This document shows positions 48,506 through 57,359 of a stretch of 64,000 nt of DNA, in pieces (within the stretch, counting starts at the first letter, position 1; each line of letters opens with the position of its first letter). The notes under the pieces are model-generated. The model had not been told where the DNA came from, ran no database searches, and saw only the letters and a program-made list of their open reading frames with translations. This stretch comes from Roseovarius arcticus. Lineage in GTDB: Bacteria > Pseudomonadota > Alphaproteobacteria > Rhodobacterales > Rhodobacteraceae. The position numbers were made by a program, and so were the translations under genes. The stretch covers positions 372,001 to 436,000 of the forward strand of contig NZ_SZZN01000001.1 of the NCBI RefSeq assembly GCF_006125015.1, given 5' to 3'.

Positions 48506-50341
48506 TCAGTCGGGCCCATACATATTGCTCAGCCCATCCAGCCGCGCCTTTTGATCGGCGTCCCAGTCAGCGCGTAGTCCGGCGACGAAGGCCGCCTCTT
48601 TGGCCAATTCCGCCCGTTCGGTCGCCAAGACAGCCTGTACCGCTTCTTTCACCATCTGTGCTAGCCGCCCGATAAAGGGCCCGGCCAACCGTACTCGATC
48701 AAGAATGCCTGCGCGCTCATCCTTCCCCTGAGGCGCACCGAAACCCCAGCCGAGTTTTGGTGCGCTCCCCGGATCGCCATTCGACTGAAACACTCCGTCC
48801 GCTATCAATTCGATCGCATCTGCAACGGCATCAGCGGTGCGCTCGACATCTGCTGCCGCAGTTTCAGCTGCTTTGACCTCTACCTTCGCAGCCTTCAACT
48901 TCGCCTCTTCCTCCTCCCGTTTCCTTTTCGTCGCCTCCAAGATCAGTTCCTCAGCCGCGTTCTGGTCTTTCGCGAACTTGGCGCTGTCCCTGGCTGCCGT
49001 CTCCTCTGCCCCTTCGGCCGCAGTCCTATCCTGCAGCTGCTCCAAATCCTTCTGCGCCGCCTGAACTCGCTGCATGACCTCATCTTTTGTCATGACGGCG
49101 GCCGAGACCTCTTCCCGCGCTCTGTCTCGAGCCGCTTCTTCTTCGAACTTTTCTACCCTTAGTGCTTGGATCCGCTCGACCTCCATGCCGTGCTCTGTGT
49201 TCAAAGCTCGCAGTCGATCCGTTTCCGACTGTAGGCGTTTCATAACCACCGAAACTTTGCCTTCGGCGCGGACGAGCATGGCTTCGGCATCGTTCTTTTC
49301 CTGCTCAGCGGCCTCGGCCGCCCCTTTTATCTGCGCCGCCTCTCGGGCCAGCGCATCTCTTTGGCGTGCTGCGACTTCCGTCTCGACCTTCGCCTCGCGC
49401 GCGGCTTTTTCCTTGCGCTCGCGCGCCTCCTTGATCGCGCGTTTGCGCGATTTCCGGACCGTGGCTTTGGCCAAGGTCCGCCCTTCCTCGACAATCGTTT
49501 CCGCTGTCTGGCTTGCAGCCGCCAATGTCTGCTGTGCTTCCGCCTGTGTCAGCTTTTGCTGTTCTGCTCTCCACTCAGACGGTGGGACATGCCGCCGCTT
49601 CGCAGGCACCGGCTCTTCGTTGCGTTTTGCCTCCCGGCGTGCCTCGGCATGGCGCGCACCGCGCGTGATGCCCAGAGCATCAAACCAATCTCCGGCCAGA
49701 TCCTGGGCATACTCATAGTTGCCCAAGAGGGGGTTCATGGAGGCCTGCAGCAATATCTGCTGCCCGCGATTAACGGTGATCCGCTCGCGCCAGACTGCGA
49801 TAACGAAATGGATGTGATAGGCCTCCTCATCGGCATGACCGCTGGCATAGCGCAACTGCCCACCCGGGAAGTGCTGCTGCAGAAATGCCAGGGCGGTCCT
49901 GCGGAACCTGTCGACCTGTTTTGGGTCCCAATCTGCATGGCCGGTGCCGCCGAACCATTTCTTGTTTACTGTCAGAATACCTTCGCGCAGGGGGCCATGG
50001 CTTCTGCACATCCACGGATCGACTAGGCCTTGTTCCTGAATGCCGCGGGCTTCCTTCTTGCGCGACTTGGCCATTTGGGCCGCCACATGCGCGTGAATAT
50101 TCTGCCGTTTGGCCTGATCAACTTCGGCCAGCAGAGTCTCCTTCCAGCCCTCTTCGCCGAAGAGGTGCTCGTTTAGCGCCGTGCTGCCCGGATCGACATG
50201 GGACAGATCCCCTCCTCTGCGGGCGTCATGCATTTGAAAGCGCCCGAGATCATTCGGATAGAGCCCCTGAAACCGCAAGACGATCGGCGTTGATCCGATC
50301 GCGGCCGACTGAGGATTGTCAAAATCTGGATGGATGGACAT
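48506..50341 (-). CDS. MobV/Pre-type relaxase with long coiled-coil tail
   Basis: This 611-residue protein has an N-terminal relaxase of about 270 residues (VLRFQGLYPNDLGRFQMHDARRG; LRYASGHADEEAYHIHFVIAV with the metal-binding His motif of MobV-type enzymes, split across residues 165-190) and a long Ala/Glu/Lys-rich coiled-coil from about 280 to 540. The ATG at 50341 begins MSIHPDFDNP. It would nick oriT and lead the DNA strand during mobilization. The palindrome-rich region immediately upstream is the likely oriT. Confidence 0.82.
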   Translation of the reverse strand: MSIHPDFDNPQSAAIGSTPIVLRFQGLYPNDLGRFQMHDARRGGDLSHVDPGSTALNEHLFGEEGWKETLLAEVDQAKRQNIHAHVAAQMAKSRKKEARGIQEQGLVDPWMCRSHGPLREGILTVNKKWFGGTGHADWDPKQVDRFRRTALAFLQQHFPGGQLRYASGHADEEAYHIHFVIAVWRERITVNRGQQILLQASMNPLLGNYEYAQDLAGDWFDALGITRGARHAEARREAKRNEEPVPAKRRHVPPSEWRAEQQKLTQAEAQQTLAAASQTAETIVEEGRTLAKATVRKSRKRAIKEARERKEKAAREAKVETEVAARQRDALAREAAQIKGAAEAAEQEKNDAEAMLVRAEGKVSVVMKRLQSETDRLRALNTEHGMEVERIQALRVEKFEEEAARDRAREEVSAAVMTKDEVMQRVQAAQKDLEQLQDRTAAEGAEETAARDSAKFAKDQNAAEELILEATKRKREEEEAKLKAAKVEVKAAETAAADVERTADAVADAIELIADGVFQSNGDPGSAPKLGWGFGAPQGKDERAGILDRVRLAGPFIGRLAQMVKEAVQAVLATERAELAKEAAFVAGLRADWDADQKARLDGLSNMYGPD

Positions 50342-50801
50342 AGTTGCACCGAGGTTATTCTGATGTCCCCAGTCTCGTCGGAACCCGTGAAAATCCATTT
50401 ATGGAATCGGGTAACGTTTTCGTGATAATTGCTGGACCTCTACTCACTAGTCTTGTTGCAATTCCGGCAAGCCCCGGAACCACAACAAGACCGCTCGCTC
50501 AGGGATACCCCGAGACCCTTCTCGGGATCATTCAATGGGCCAAGCCCATCTCACGACCCCTGCGACCAGCAGCTTGCTGGACCCTCCTCCGGCTGTTTGA
50601 AATAGTTTTTCTATTACCTTTCCGATTGCCTTTTTTGTTCAGGGTTCATCTGTCTGTTTGCTTTGACTAAGCGCTTGCCATTAAGGCCTCGCCATCACCG
50701 TGCGGGCCGTCCTGTTGCAGTTTGAGGTGCATCAGTCTTCCACCATTCCACCGGCCCTGCGGCTTTGAGATGTCCTGAACACACCCGACTGACGAAGCGC
50801 T
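50342..50801. other. 460-base non-coding region upstream of the relaxase
   Basis: No gene is supported; a 108-codon frame on the plus strand lacks a family or ribosome-binding site. The region instead holds a cluster of inverted repeats (50451-50580) described as an oriT candidate. The remainder up to the M41-like gene shows nothing further. Confidence 0.55.
50451..50580. other. Candidate origin of transfer (oriT), four successive palindromes
   Basis: A nested hairpin comes first: TCTTGTTG (50451-50458) with CAACAAGA (50483-50490) outside, TTCCGG (50462-50467) with CCGGAA (50474-50479) inside. It is followed by CCCGAG/CTCGGG (50509-50514, 50521-50526), ATGGGC/GCCCAT (50535-50540, 50544-50549) and CCAGCA/TGCTGG (50566-50571, 50575-50580). 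The cluster lies 110-240 bases upstream of the relaxase ATG, the usual place for oriT in MobV elements. Confidence 0.6.
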
Positions 50802-52387
50802 CTAAGCGTCGCGGCTTTCGACCTCCTTCATAGCCCCGACTGTCGACCCGGTGTTGATACCGTCACCTTTCCTCGCGCTTGGTTCCCGCACCCGCGCGAG
50901 CCACGCCTCCAGCCGCGCACCCTCAAGGAGCCCGACCTCGAGAAGATCATCCGCCATCCGGGTCAGGAGCAGCTTCCGCGTTTCAAGCATCCGCATCGCG
51001 CGAGCCTCGGCGGCCTCGAGGCGGACGCGGATGCGGGCGGCGTTCTGCGGCACGCGCAAGTAAGCGGCCGAGGAGGTATCGAGCCAGACGAGCCCCTCGG
51101 CGCCAAGGCCCATGCGGGTGTCGATGCCGGTGGCGGTCTGCGTTGCGTGGGCGAGATCTGACATCGCGTTGCCGCCTGCGCCAGCTGCGGCATTGCCAAG
51201 GATCAGGCGCTCCGCCGCACGGCCTGCGAGAGAGTAGGTCAGCTCGGCCTCGAGATCGCCCAGCAGATGCTCGCCGGAGGCATAGGCCATCCAGGCCTGA
51301 CCTCCCTGAGACGTCAGGACCACGCGCGTGATCTTCCCAAGGCCAAGGCAGGTGCCGACAATCGCATGGCCGCATTCATGCAGCGCGATGCGGCGCTCGC
51401 GGGCAGGATTGTGCTCCTCCGCATCGGGACTGAGCGCGGTGAGGACGTCGCGCGCGGCAACCGCGCGGCCGTCATGGCGCGCAACGCTGCGCGCCTGGCG
51501 CAGGGCGCCGTCGACATCCGCGGCGCTCTGGCCAGTGGCGGCGCGGGTCAGCCGCGCCATTTCCTCGAGGGCGATATCCGACCCCAGACCATCCCGGAGC
51601 ATCCGCGCCAGCGCCCGCGCTCCGTCGCACTGCGGGTTACTGCGATCATCGCCATCAGGATGTCGCGCGACAGCGGCTCTAGCTGCAGCGCGCCGGGCAG
51701 CGCACGCCGCAGATCCTCTGGCAATTGCGCCAGCGTCTCGGCCAGGATCAGGACGGGATAGGGCGCGTCCAGCGCCCGCGTCACGGCTTGCAGCGCGGCG
51801 CCCTTGTTGCGCAGCTTGTCAGGGTCCTCGGCTGTGATCTCGACAACGCAGAGATCTGGGGTGCCATCGACGGTCGGATCCGCATCTTTCAGCAAAGCGG
51901 CGGTCCAGACCAGCGCCGCGTCCGGCAGGATCGCGGTCTCGAGCATGCTGCGCACCGCACTGGGCGACAGACCGCCGGTATCTGGGCCGATCTCGATCAA
52001 CGTCACGGCGCTCGGCGCCAGAAAGGCTTTGAGGCGCTCTTCGCTGCCGATTGTCGCGCAAAGACGCAGCATCAGCGACAGATCAGCGGTTGGCACATGG
52101 ACGGCCGGGCGATTGCGGCTCTGACCCTCCACCGCCAAGGGATCGCCACCGGCCGCGCGCACGGCGTCTGGCTCGTCACTCGGGATTTGCGTCGCGGGCG
52201 GCGCTGCGGCGCGCCAGCCGAGTGGCTCGGGATTGCGATCAGACATCTTGCGCGCGGCAGGCTCCTCTGGCTTCCAGGGACGGCGTCCAGTGCCGGGCCG
52301 GTTTGCGGCAAGCTCGGCATAGTCGGCGCGCAGGCGGATCAGAGCTTTGGCGGCCAGAGGCGCCCAGGTGGGGGATGTGGAACTCAT
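50802..52387 (-). pseudogene. FtsH/M41-like metallopeptidase with degenerate AAA part, frameshifted
   Basis: Two overlapping frames make one protein of about 530 residues. The upstream frame (52387 to about 51590) has an AAA-like region in which the P-loop position reads GPDTGGLS (residues 134-141), with Leu for the essential Lys, and LCVVEITAED at Walker B. The downstream frame (about 51625 to 50802) has the M41 zinc motif HECGH and a third-ligand Asp in NAMSDLAHATQTA, as in FtsH. The frame changes between TRSAT and ARALARMLRDG, equivalent to a 1-base loss. Whether it is broken, a sequence error, or translated as two chains is open. Confidence 0.65.
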
Positions 52388-52483
52388 GGCAATATCCTTT
52401 CGTCGAGGGCAGGGAGGCTGGGCCCGCGCCGAACGGCGCGGGGGTACTGGGCGTTGGAAGACGGTGGAGTGGGTGAGGGGGCG

Positions 52484-53508
52484 TCAGCGGCGCGGACGGC
52501 GAGGTTTGGGCTTGGGCTTGGCTGTGTCCTGCCGCGGCCAGCGCGGGCTCTCGACCTCGTCCAGCAGGCGCCGGATGATCGGCTCGGCCTCGGCCGCGTA
52601 GATCTCCGACGTCACGTTGATCCACCCCTCCAGCTCAGCGCGCGGGATCACCTTGCCCGGGTGGTCTGCCTTCAGCTGCCGGTGCAGGCCTTTCTCGATC
52701 CGCAGCGCCACCTCTGGCCGCTCGGCATGGGCACCTCGTCGATCAGCTCGGCCTCGACATCGCGCCGCAGTCCCAGCTGATAGCGCAGGCGGCTGCCTGG
52801 ATTGCGGCTGTAGCCAAGCTTGACGAACCAGCCCAGCCCCGGCACCCCGAAGCGCATGAGGTAGAGCGCGCTCGGCGCCGCCGACCAGCATTCGCCGCAG
52901 CCGCCGCAATTGAACCGCCCGGTGTCCAGATTGGCGGTGGCGACGCGCTGGCGATGCCCGCAGGCCTCATGCTCCAGCAGCCGGTAATTGGCGCTGCCGC
53001 CCGGATCCGCGCCGATCACGCGCCAGCCCCAGTCCGCGGCGGTCTGCTGCAGCTGTTCCAGATGACAGATATCGCAGTGATAGCCATCGCGGCCCGGCAC
53101 CGGTCCTTCCGCCGCCAATTTTGCGACCCGCCCCCGCTGCAGCCGCGCCTCGTGGCCGCAAGGCAGTTCGTAGATTGCATAGTGCCGATGTGCCTCATCG
53201 CGGACCTTGAGCACGAAGCCAGCCTTGGCGGCATTGCCGCGCTGCTGTGCCATCTGGCAGCCACCGCAGGCGGGCTGGGCGCTGCGCAGCGTATAGACCT
53301 TATGCGCGGTGTGTGCGCCGCAGGCGAGGCATTCGAGCGCGACATGAGACCGGTCCCGGATCCGGCGGTCGATCCGGTACCCCTTGCGCTTGGCAAAAGC
53401 GTGCCACGCTGCCGGGATAGGGCGCTGCTGATCCGTCCAGTCGGTTGCGGCGACGTCACGAGACTGGCGGGGGAGGTGGAGGGGCTTATTGGTATTGATA
53501 TTGGTCAT
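52484..53508 (-). pseudogene. Zinc-ribbon protein with GIY-YIG-like C-terminal end, frameshifted
   Basis: The upstream frame starts at 53508 (MTNINTNKPL) and shows three treble-clef-like Cys repeats (CLACGAHT..CGGC; CGHEARL..CDIC; CGHRQRV..CGGCGEC) followed by LYLMRFGVPGLGWFVKLGYS, like the start of a GIY-YIG/T5orf172 nuclease. After DEVPMPSGQ the conserved continuation (EVALRIEKGLHRQL ... INVTSEIY) moves to another frame ending at 52484, equivalent to one missing base near 52720. A homing-endonuclease-like or nucleic-acid-binding role is inferred from the domains only. Confidence 0.6.
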
Positions 53509-53624
53509 GGGGCACATCCTTTGCAGACAGGTTGAGAGAGGCCGCGCCCGAGCGGGGCGGCAAAATGTGGGGAGGGGAGCCGCGCAGACGCGCGGCGATC
53601 AAACAAGCGTTTGGTGGGGAGGGG

Positions 53625-54146
53625 TCAGCAGGCCTCGGCCCAAGCCTCGGTCAAGCCGTAGGGCAGATCCTCAGGATCGCAGACCGGCTGATAGAGATCG
53701 AGCTGCGCGACAGCCGACAGATGCGCGTGGCACTGATCCAGCAGCGCGCTGATCCGGTGCGGCAGATGGCCCCGCCCGAGACGCTGGCGGAAAAACGTCG
53801 CAGCGCGCAGCCGGTCATGCGCCGCCCCGAATGCGCTGATCGTCTCGGCGCTCATGACCGCATCGGCGATGCCCACCATGCTCAAAAGCGCCTTCTCCTC
53901 CGCGTGCGTCAGAGGGGCCGCAAGGAGCGCATGACGCATATCCAGCACTGCGTCCCAAGCCCGCTCGGCCTCGCGCAGCCAGGCATCGACAGCCGGATCC
54001 CACACGCTGATATCCACGATATCGCGCTCGGCCTCAATCGCCACGGCGAGCGCGCCGTTGAGCTTGGAGAACAGGACGGAGAGGATGGTGGGGGCGTGAA
54101 GGTCTTCTGTCGTCCAGATTGACGTGGTAGTCAGATGGCAGGTCAT
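53625..54146 (-). CDS. Element-borne hypothetical protein
   Basis: This 173-residue protein has no recognised family. It is mostly helical by composition, rich in Ala, Asp and Trp (ISVWDPAVDAWLREAERAWDA), without signal peptide or membrane segment. It lies on the same strand as the zinc-ribbon and M41-like genes and may start their transcript. The ATG at 54146 follows GGAGACC. Confidence 0.6.
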   Translation of the reverse strand: MTCHLTTTSIWTTEDLHAPTILSVLFSKLNGALAVAIEAERDIVDISVWDPAVDAWLREAERAWDAVLDMRHALLAAPLTHAEEKALLSMVGIADAVMSAETISAFGAAHDRLRAATFFRQRLGRGHLPHRISALLDQCHAHLSAVAQLDLYQPVCDPEDLPYGLTEAWAEAC

Positions 54147-54264
54147 AGTTGGTCTCCTTAACAGACTAATTATCGCTTAGAGCCGGGATGAGGGTTGCCG
54201 CCCTCGTTCCGGCTTGTTATGTATTATGATACTAAGAAACTTAGAAATCAATAGGAAAAGTATC

Positions 54265-54441
54265 ATGATATCAAAAAAAGGCAGACCACCAGTCGATACG
54301 GCCGCCGTCATGGTGCGCATGCCCGTCGAAATGATCGCCGCTATCGATAAGCTGAGGCGCGAGGAGGAGGATCTGCCGACCCGGCCCGAGATGATCCGGC
54401 GGCTGGTCGAGAAGCAGCTTGAGAAAAGCAATCCTACCTAG
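54265..54441 (+). CDS. Small ribbon-helix-helix-like DNA-binding protein
   Basis: This 58-residue protein has a beta-strand-like stretch (AVMVRMPVEMIAAIDKLRRE) followed by an acidic turn and the helix PTRPEMIRRLVEKQLE, which matches the ribbon-helix-helix (CopG/Arc-like) plan. The ATG at 54265 follows AGGAAAAG. It is divergent from the preceding element operon across an AT-rich spacer, so it may repress that operon. It is the last gene that looks element-borne. Confidence 0.65.
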   Translation: MISKKGRPPVDTAAVMVRMPVEMIAAIDKLRREEEDLPTRPEMIRRLVEKQLEKSNPT

Positions 54442-54777
54442 AATATTGGTTGATCGGAGGCTTTCCAAATTTTGAAGCCTTGTCACACTCGAGACAAGAC
54501 TTCGGAACGCACGATGCAAACTGCGCCTGCAAATGCGGACGGTAATCTTCGCGTATTAAACGGGATTAAACCGAAGAGCTTACCCAGTCATTCTAATTTT
54601 TTTGGGCAGATGTGTTTCCACCAGATCCCAAAAGCATCATGCTAATAGACCAGAGGCTGACTATCCAATAACATTCAAACTGGACTATCCGATTGGGGCA
54701 CTCCAGCAAGATGCGCCTACTCTGACGTCGATTCAGAGCTACAGATTACCCTTGCCTACAGAAAGATAGTGTTCGAG
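54442..54777. promoter_or_regulatory. 336-base region upstream of the GlxA-type regulator
   Basis: No gene is seen; composition is more AT-rich than the flanks. It should contain the right border of the element. A direct repeat GACTATCCAAT (54659-54669) and GACTATCCGAT (54683-54693), 24 bases start to start, is a candidate binding site for an AraC-type regulator, about 85-120 bases before the next gene. Confidence 0.5.
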
Positions 54778-55935
54778 ATGAAAACCCCCACCAGCCGAAC
54801 GAGCAACGGACTGGCGCAGGCGGTTAAGGCGGAACAGACCCCCAAGAGGGTCGAACCTGAAATGGTGACGTTCCTGATAGTGCCCCGCTTTAACATGTCT
54901 GCTGTTATAACGATGATCGACACGCTTCGAGTGGCCAATTATCTTGCGCCATCCCCTCTTTATACTTGGGAAATCGTATCGCTAGATGGCAGCATGATTT
55001 TGGCCAGCAACGGTATGCAACAACCGGCAATCGAGCCGCCCGAACGAAATCGGCGAGGCGAGTTAGTGTTTGTCGTGGCCAGCTGGGGTAGCGAGACATA
55101 CAACAAGCGCGAGACGCTGTCCTGGATACGGCGGCAGTCAAGAGCGGGCGCGCGCATCTGTGCTGTCGAATTGGGCTGTTACCTAGTGGCCCGCGCAGGT
55201 CTGGCCGAAGGGATCGAAATGGCGGTTCATTGGTCTTGGGCGCCAGGGTTCCACGAACAGTTTCACGGCACCGTCTTCCGAGAACAGTTATTTATTCACG
55301 ATCAAAAGATCATGAGCTGTGCAGGCGCGATGGCGGGTGTGGACCTAATGCTAAAACTAATCTCCAAAGCGCATGGTGAGCGAATGGCGGGCGAGATCGC
55401 AGATCAGATGCTGCATCACCCTGTCCGCCCCGGCAATGCGCCGCAGCGGCGCACCATGGGGCGCGGAACGGATACACTGGTACCGATGGTGCGCGAGGCG
55501 ATCAATCTGATTGAAAGCCAGCTGTCCGAACCGCTTTCGGTACCAGAAGTTGCCAAATCGCTGGGCGTATCTCAGCGCCAATTAGAGCGCCAGTTTCGGC
55601 AGGGTATCGGCTGCACGGTGGTCCAATTTAGTTTGCTGCTCCGATTGCAGCATGCGCGGGTCCTTTTAATCTCGACCAGCCTCAGTATTCGCGAAATCGC
55701 CACAGCGTCAGGTTTCAACACGCTTTCTCATTTTGCATATTCCTTTGGAAAGCACTTTGGTCGGCGTCCCTCAGATTATAGACAAGCCTGGCCCGAACGG
55801 GACAATGCCCCGACGTGGCCGGGAACACTGGCCTCATTTCTTCAAACGCTTGAGCAACGCGGCTTGGAAAAAGCCAAGGCGGCACATCTCAGGAAAACTC
55901 CGGAACAGACCACCCTTAGCGATAAGGGGAAGTAA
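54778..55935 (+). CDS. GlxA-family AraC regulator (DJ-1/PfpI + HTH)
   Basis: This protein of about 385 residues has an N-terminal DJ-1/PfpI-like amidotransferase domain (MVTFLIVPRFNMSAVITMID; AVELGCYLVARAGLAEG at the nucleophile-elbow position) and a C-terminal AraC helix-turn-helix pair (VPEVAKSLGVSQRQLERQF; IREIATASGFNTLSHFAYSF). The family includes GbdR and CdhR, activators of betaine and carnitine catabolism. The start may also be the GTG at 54769. Its targets probably include the neighbouring binding-protein or oxygenase genes. Confidence 0.88.
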   Translation: MKTPTSRTSNGLAQAVKAEQTPKRVEPEMVTFLIVPRFNMSAVITMIDTLRVANYLAPSPLYTWEIVSLDGSMILASNGMQQPAIEPPERNRRGELVFVVASWGSETYNKRETLSWIRRQSRAGARICAVELGCYLVARAGLAEGIEMAVHWSWAPGFHEQFHGTVFREQLFIHDQKIMSCAGAMAGVDLMLKLISKAHGERMAGEIADQMLHHPVRPGNAPQRRTMGRGTDTLVPMVREAINLIESQLSEPLSVPEVAKSLGVSQRQLERQFRQGIGCTVVQFSLLLRLQHARVLLISTSLSIREIATASGFNTLSHFAYSFGKHFGRRPSDYRQAWPERDNAPTWPGTLASFLQTLEQRGLEKAKAAHLRKTPEQTTLSDKGK

Positions 55936-55936
55936 C

Positions 55937-55970
55937 AGCAGCCGTTTCTCAAATCAGCGAAACGGCTGCT
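55937..55970. terminator. Hairpin in the convergent gap (first)
   Basis: AGCAGCCGTTTC (55937-55948) and GAAACGGCTGCT (55959-55970) form a perfect 12-bp stem. It sits 2 bases after the GlxA-type gene stop. No strong T-run follows, but position suggests termination or mRNA end protection. Confidence 0.65.
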
Positions 55971-55984
55971 ATGGAAACATGCAG

Positions 55985-56013
55985 GCCACACAGGACAGTT
56001 TGTCCTGCGTGGC
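55985..56013. terminator. Hairpin in the convergent gap (second)
   Basis: GCCACACAGGACA (55985-55997) and TGTCCTGCGTGGC (56001-56013) pair over 13 positions with one mismatch around GTT. It lies 8 bases past the stop of the binding-protein gene read from the minus strand and probably ends that transcript. Confidence 0.65.
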
Positions 56014-56020
56014 GCGCATA

Positions 56021-57130
56021 TCAGCTTATCGCATCTAGAAAGGCGTTGACGGCGTCCGATCCGTTTTCGCCCCACCATGTGGGGTCGTTGTAGATGATGT
56101 TATCGATGTTCTGCGCAGATGTGATGGCGTAGAATTGTTCGTCTTCGGGAACCTGCGCGAATGCTTCGGGGTTGGACGGCGTCATACCCAGACACTCGAA
56201 CAAGGACAGCTGCGCGGGAACTGACTGTGCGTTTGCAATGAATTTCATTATCGCCTCGCGCCCTGCTGGATTGCCTTTGGGCACGATATAGGCGCCGGGC
56301 ATGGCGATGGCCTCATTCATGACCAGCTTGTAACGCCCATCTGTGTCCTTCTCGATGTTGCGGGCACGGTTCTGAAACAACATGCCCATCGACACCTCAC
56401 CGTTCACGACCATCGAATGCGCCTCAGAGGCAGAGCCCCAGTAAATGCTGTCATCCTTGATCGATTTGATTTTAGCCAGAGCCCGATCCATATCCAACGG
56501 ATAGAGCGAGTCCTTGTCCACACCGTCGGCAATCAATGCGCCCTCAAGTGATCCGTTGGCCCATTTGTAGAGCGATCGCGTGCCGGGAAATTTCGCTGTG
56601 TCAAAGAAATCGGCCCAGCCGGTCGGCGGGGTGTCACCGTAAGCCTCGGTGTCATAGACGAAGGCATACCCGTAAAGGATGATCGATACGCCATATTCCA
56701 GCGCGTAGTTCGGTAGGGTTTTGTCCTTGCTCACGACGTCGTAGTCGATCGGCTCTAGATAGCCATTTGGCCCCAACGCTACGGCGTCAAAGAGGTCGCC
56801 GTCGCAAACATCAGCGGTCACGTTGCCGCTATCCACCATCTCCTTGATCTTGCCTTGAAGCGGTCCGGACGTGTCGAACCTCAGGGCCATGCCGGTCTGC
56901 TCTTCGAACGACTCGCCCAGTGCCTTGGCTTGGCAATCAGGAGACTCGCCGCCCCAGTTCCACATGATGATCTCATTCGCGGCGGCCTCGGCATCACCGG
57001 CGAAAACAGATTGGAGCGCGACCCCCGACATCCCGCAAAGCACAAGAAAGCTGCGCCGGTCCAGGCGTCCAGCATTAAAGGCGTTGGCACCCTCGGTTAG
57101 CGTATCACGCATCATTTGTTTATCGAACAT
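56021..57130 (-). CDS. PotD-like ABC substrate-binding protein, Tat-type signal
   Basis: This 369-residue periplasmic binding protein of the spermidine/putrescine (family 1) type has EIIMWNWGGESPDCQAKALG at the mature start, VCDGDLFDAVALGPNGYLEP and NDPTWWGENG near the end. The leader DRRSFLVLCGMSGVALQ has the twin-arginine pattern, so Tat export is likely. The ATG at 57130 follows GGGGAGAC. No permease or ATPase gene is adjacent, so the transporter partners must be elsewhere. A polyamine, amine or small organic cation ligand is plausible. Confidence 0.85.
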   Translation of the reverse strand: MFDKQMMRDTLTEGANAFNAGRLDRRSFLVLCGMSGVALQSVFAGDAEAAANEIIMWNWGGESPDCQAKALGESFEEQTGMALRFDTSGPLQGKIKEMVDSGNVTADVCDGDLFDAVALGPNGYLEPIDYDVVSKDKTLPNYALEYGVSIILYGYAFVYDTEAYGDTPPTGWADFFDTAKFPGTRSLYKWANGSLEGALIADGVDKDSLYPLDMDRALAKIKSIKDDSIYWGSASEAHSMVVNGEVSMGMLFQNRARNIEKDTDGRYKLVMNEAIAMPGAYIVPKGNPAGREAIMKFIANAQSVPAQLSLFECLGMTPSNPEAFAQVPEDEQFYAITSAQNIDNIIYNDPTWWGENGSDAVNAFLDAIS

Positions 57131-57359
57131 CGTGTCTGTCTCCCCATTGATCGAGCGTTCTGCCCGGTTGAAATTGACGCATTGTTTGATTGCGACTTCA
57201 GCTTCACACGCTAGCATTGGGCATGGCGAACTCACGAAGTTCCGTTTATTCGACATCTCGTGTCGAAAAATGCGGCGACCGCCTATTTCCGTCCAGACGG
57301 AGAGTACGGAGACGCGCGTTATGCGTAATGTCAGGTGCAACGCTCGCGCCTACTCAACC

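Larger units (their letters stand above)
46268..54450. mobile_element. Integrated mobilizable element (approximate right end)
   Basis: The left limit is the tRNA-fMet fragment; the gene content (serine recombinase, MobV relaxase, palindromic oriT candidate, zinc-ribbon/GIY-YIG-like protein, M41-like protein, small regulator) is that of a mobilizable element. The right end is set only by where element-type genes stop (about 54.45 kb); serine recombinases leave very short repeats, so the border cannot be read directly. No conjugation machinery (T4SS) is present, so transfer would need a helper. Confidence 0.7.

Noticed and set aside
50344..50670. 108-codon plus-strand frame in the oriT candidate region
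   Set aside because: The frame runs through clustered palindromes, has no ribosome-binding site and no family resemblance.
51580..51660. Programmed -1 frameshift in the M41-like gene
   Set aside because: No slippery heptamer or downstream pseudoknot was evident; a base loss or sequence error is simpler, although two-chain translation is not excluded.
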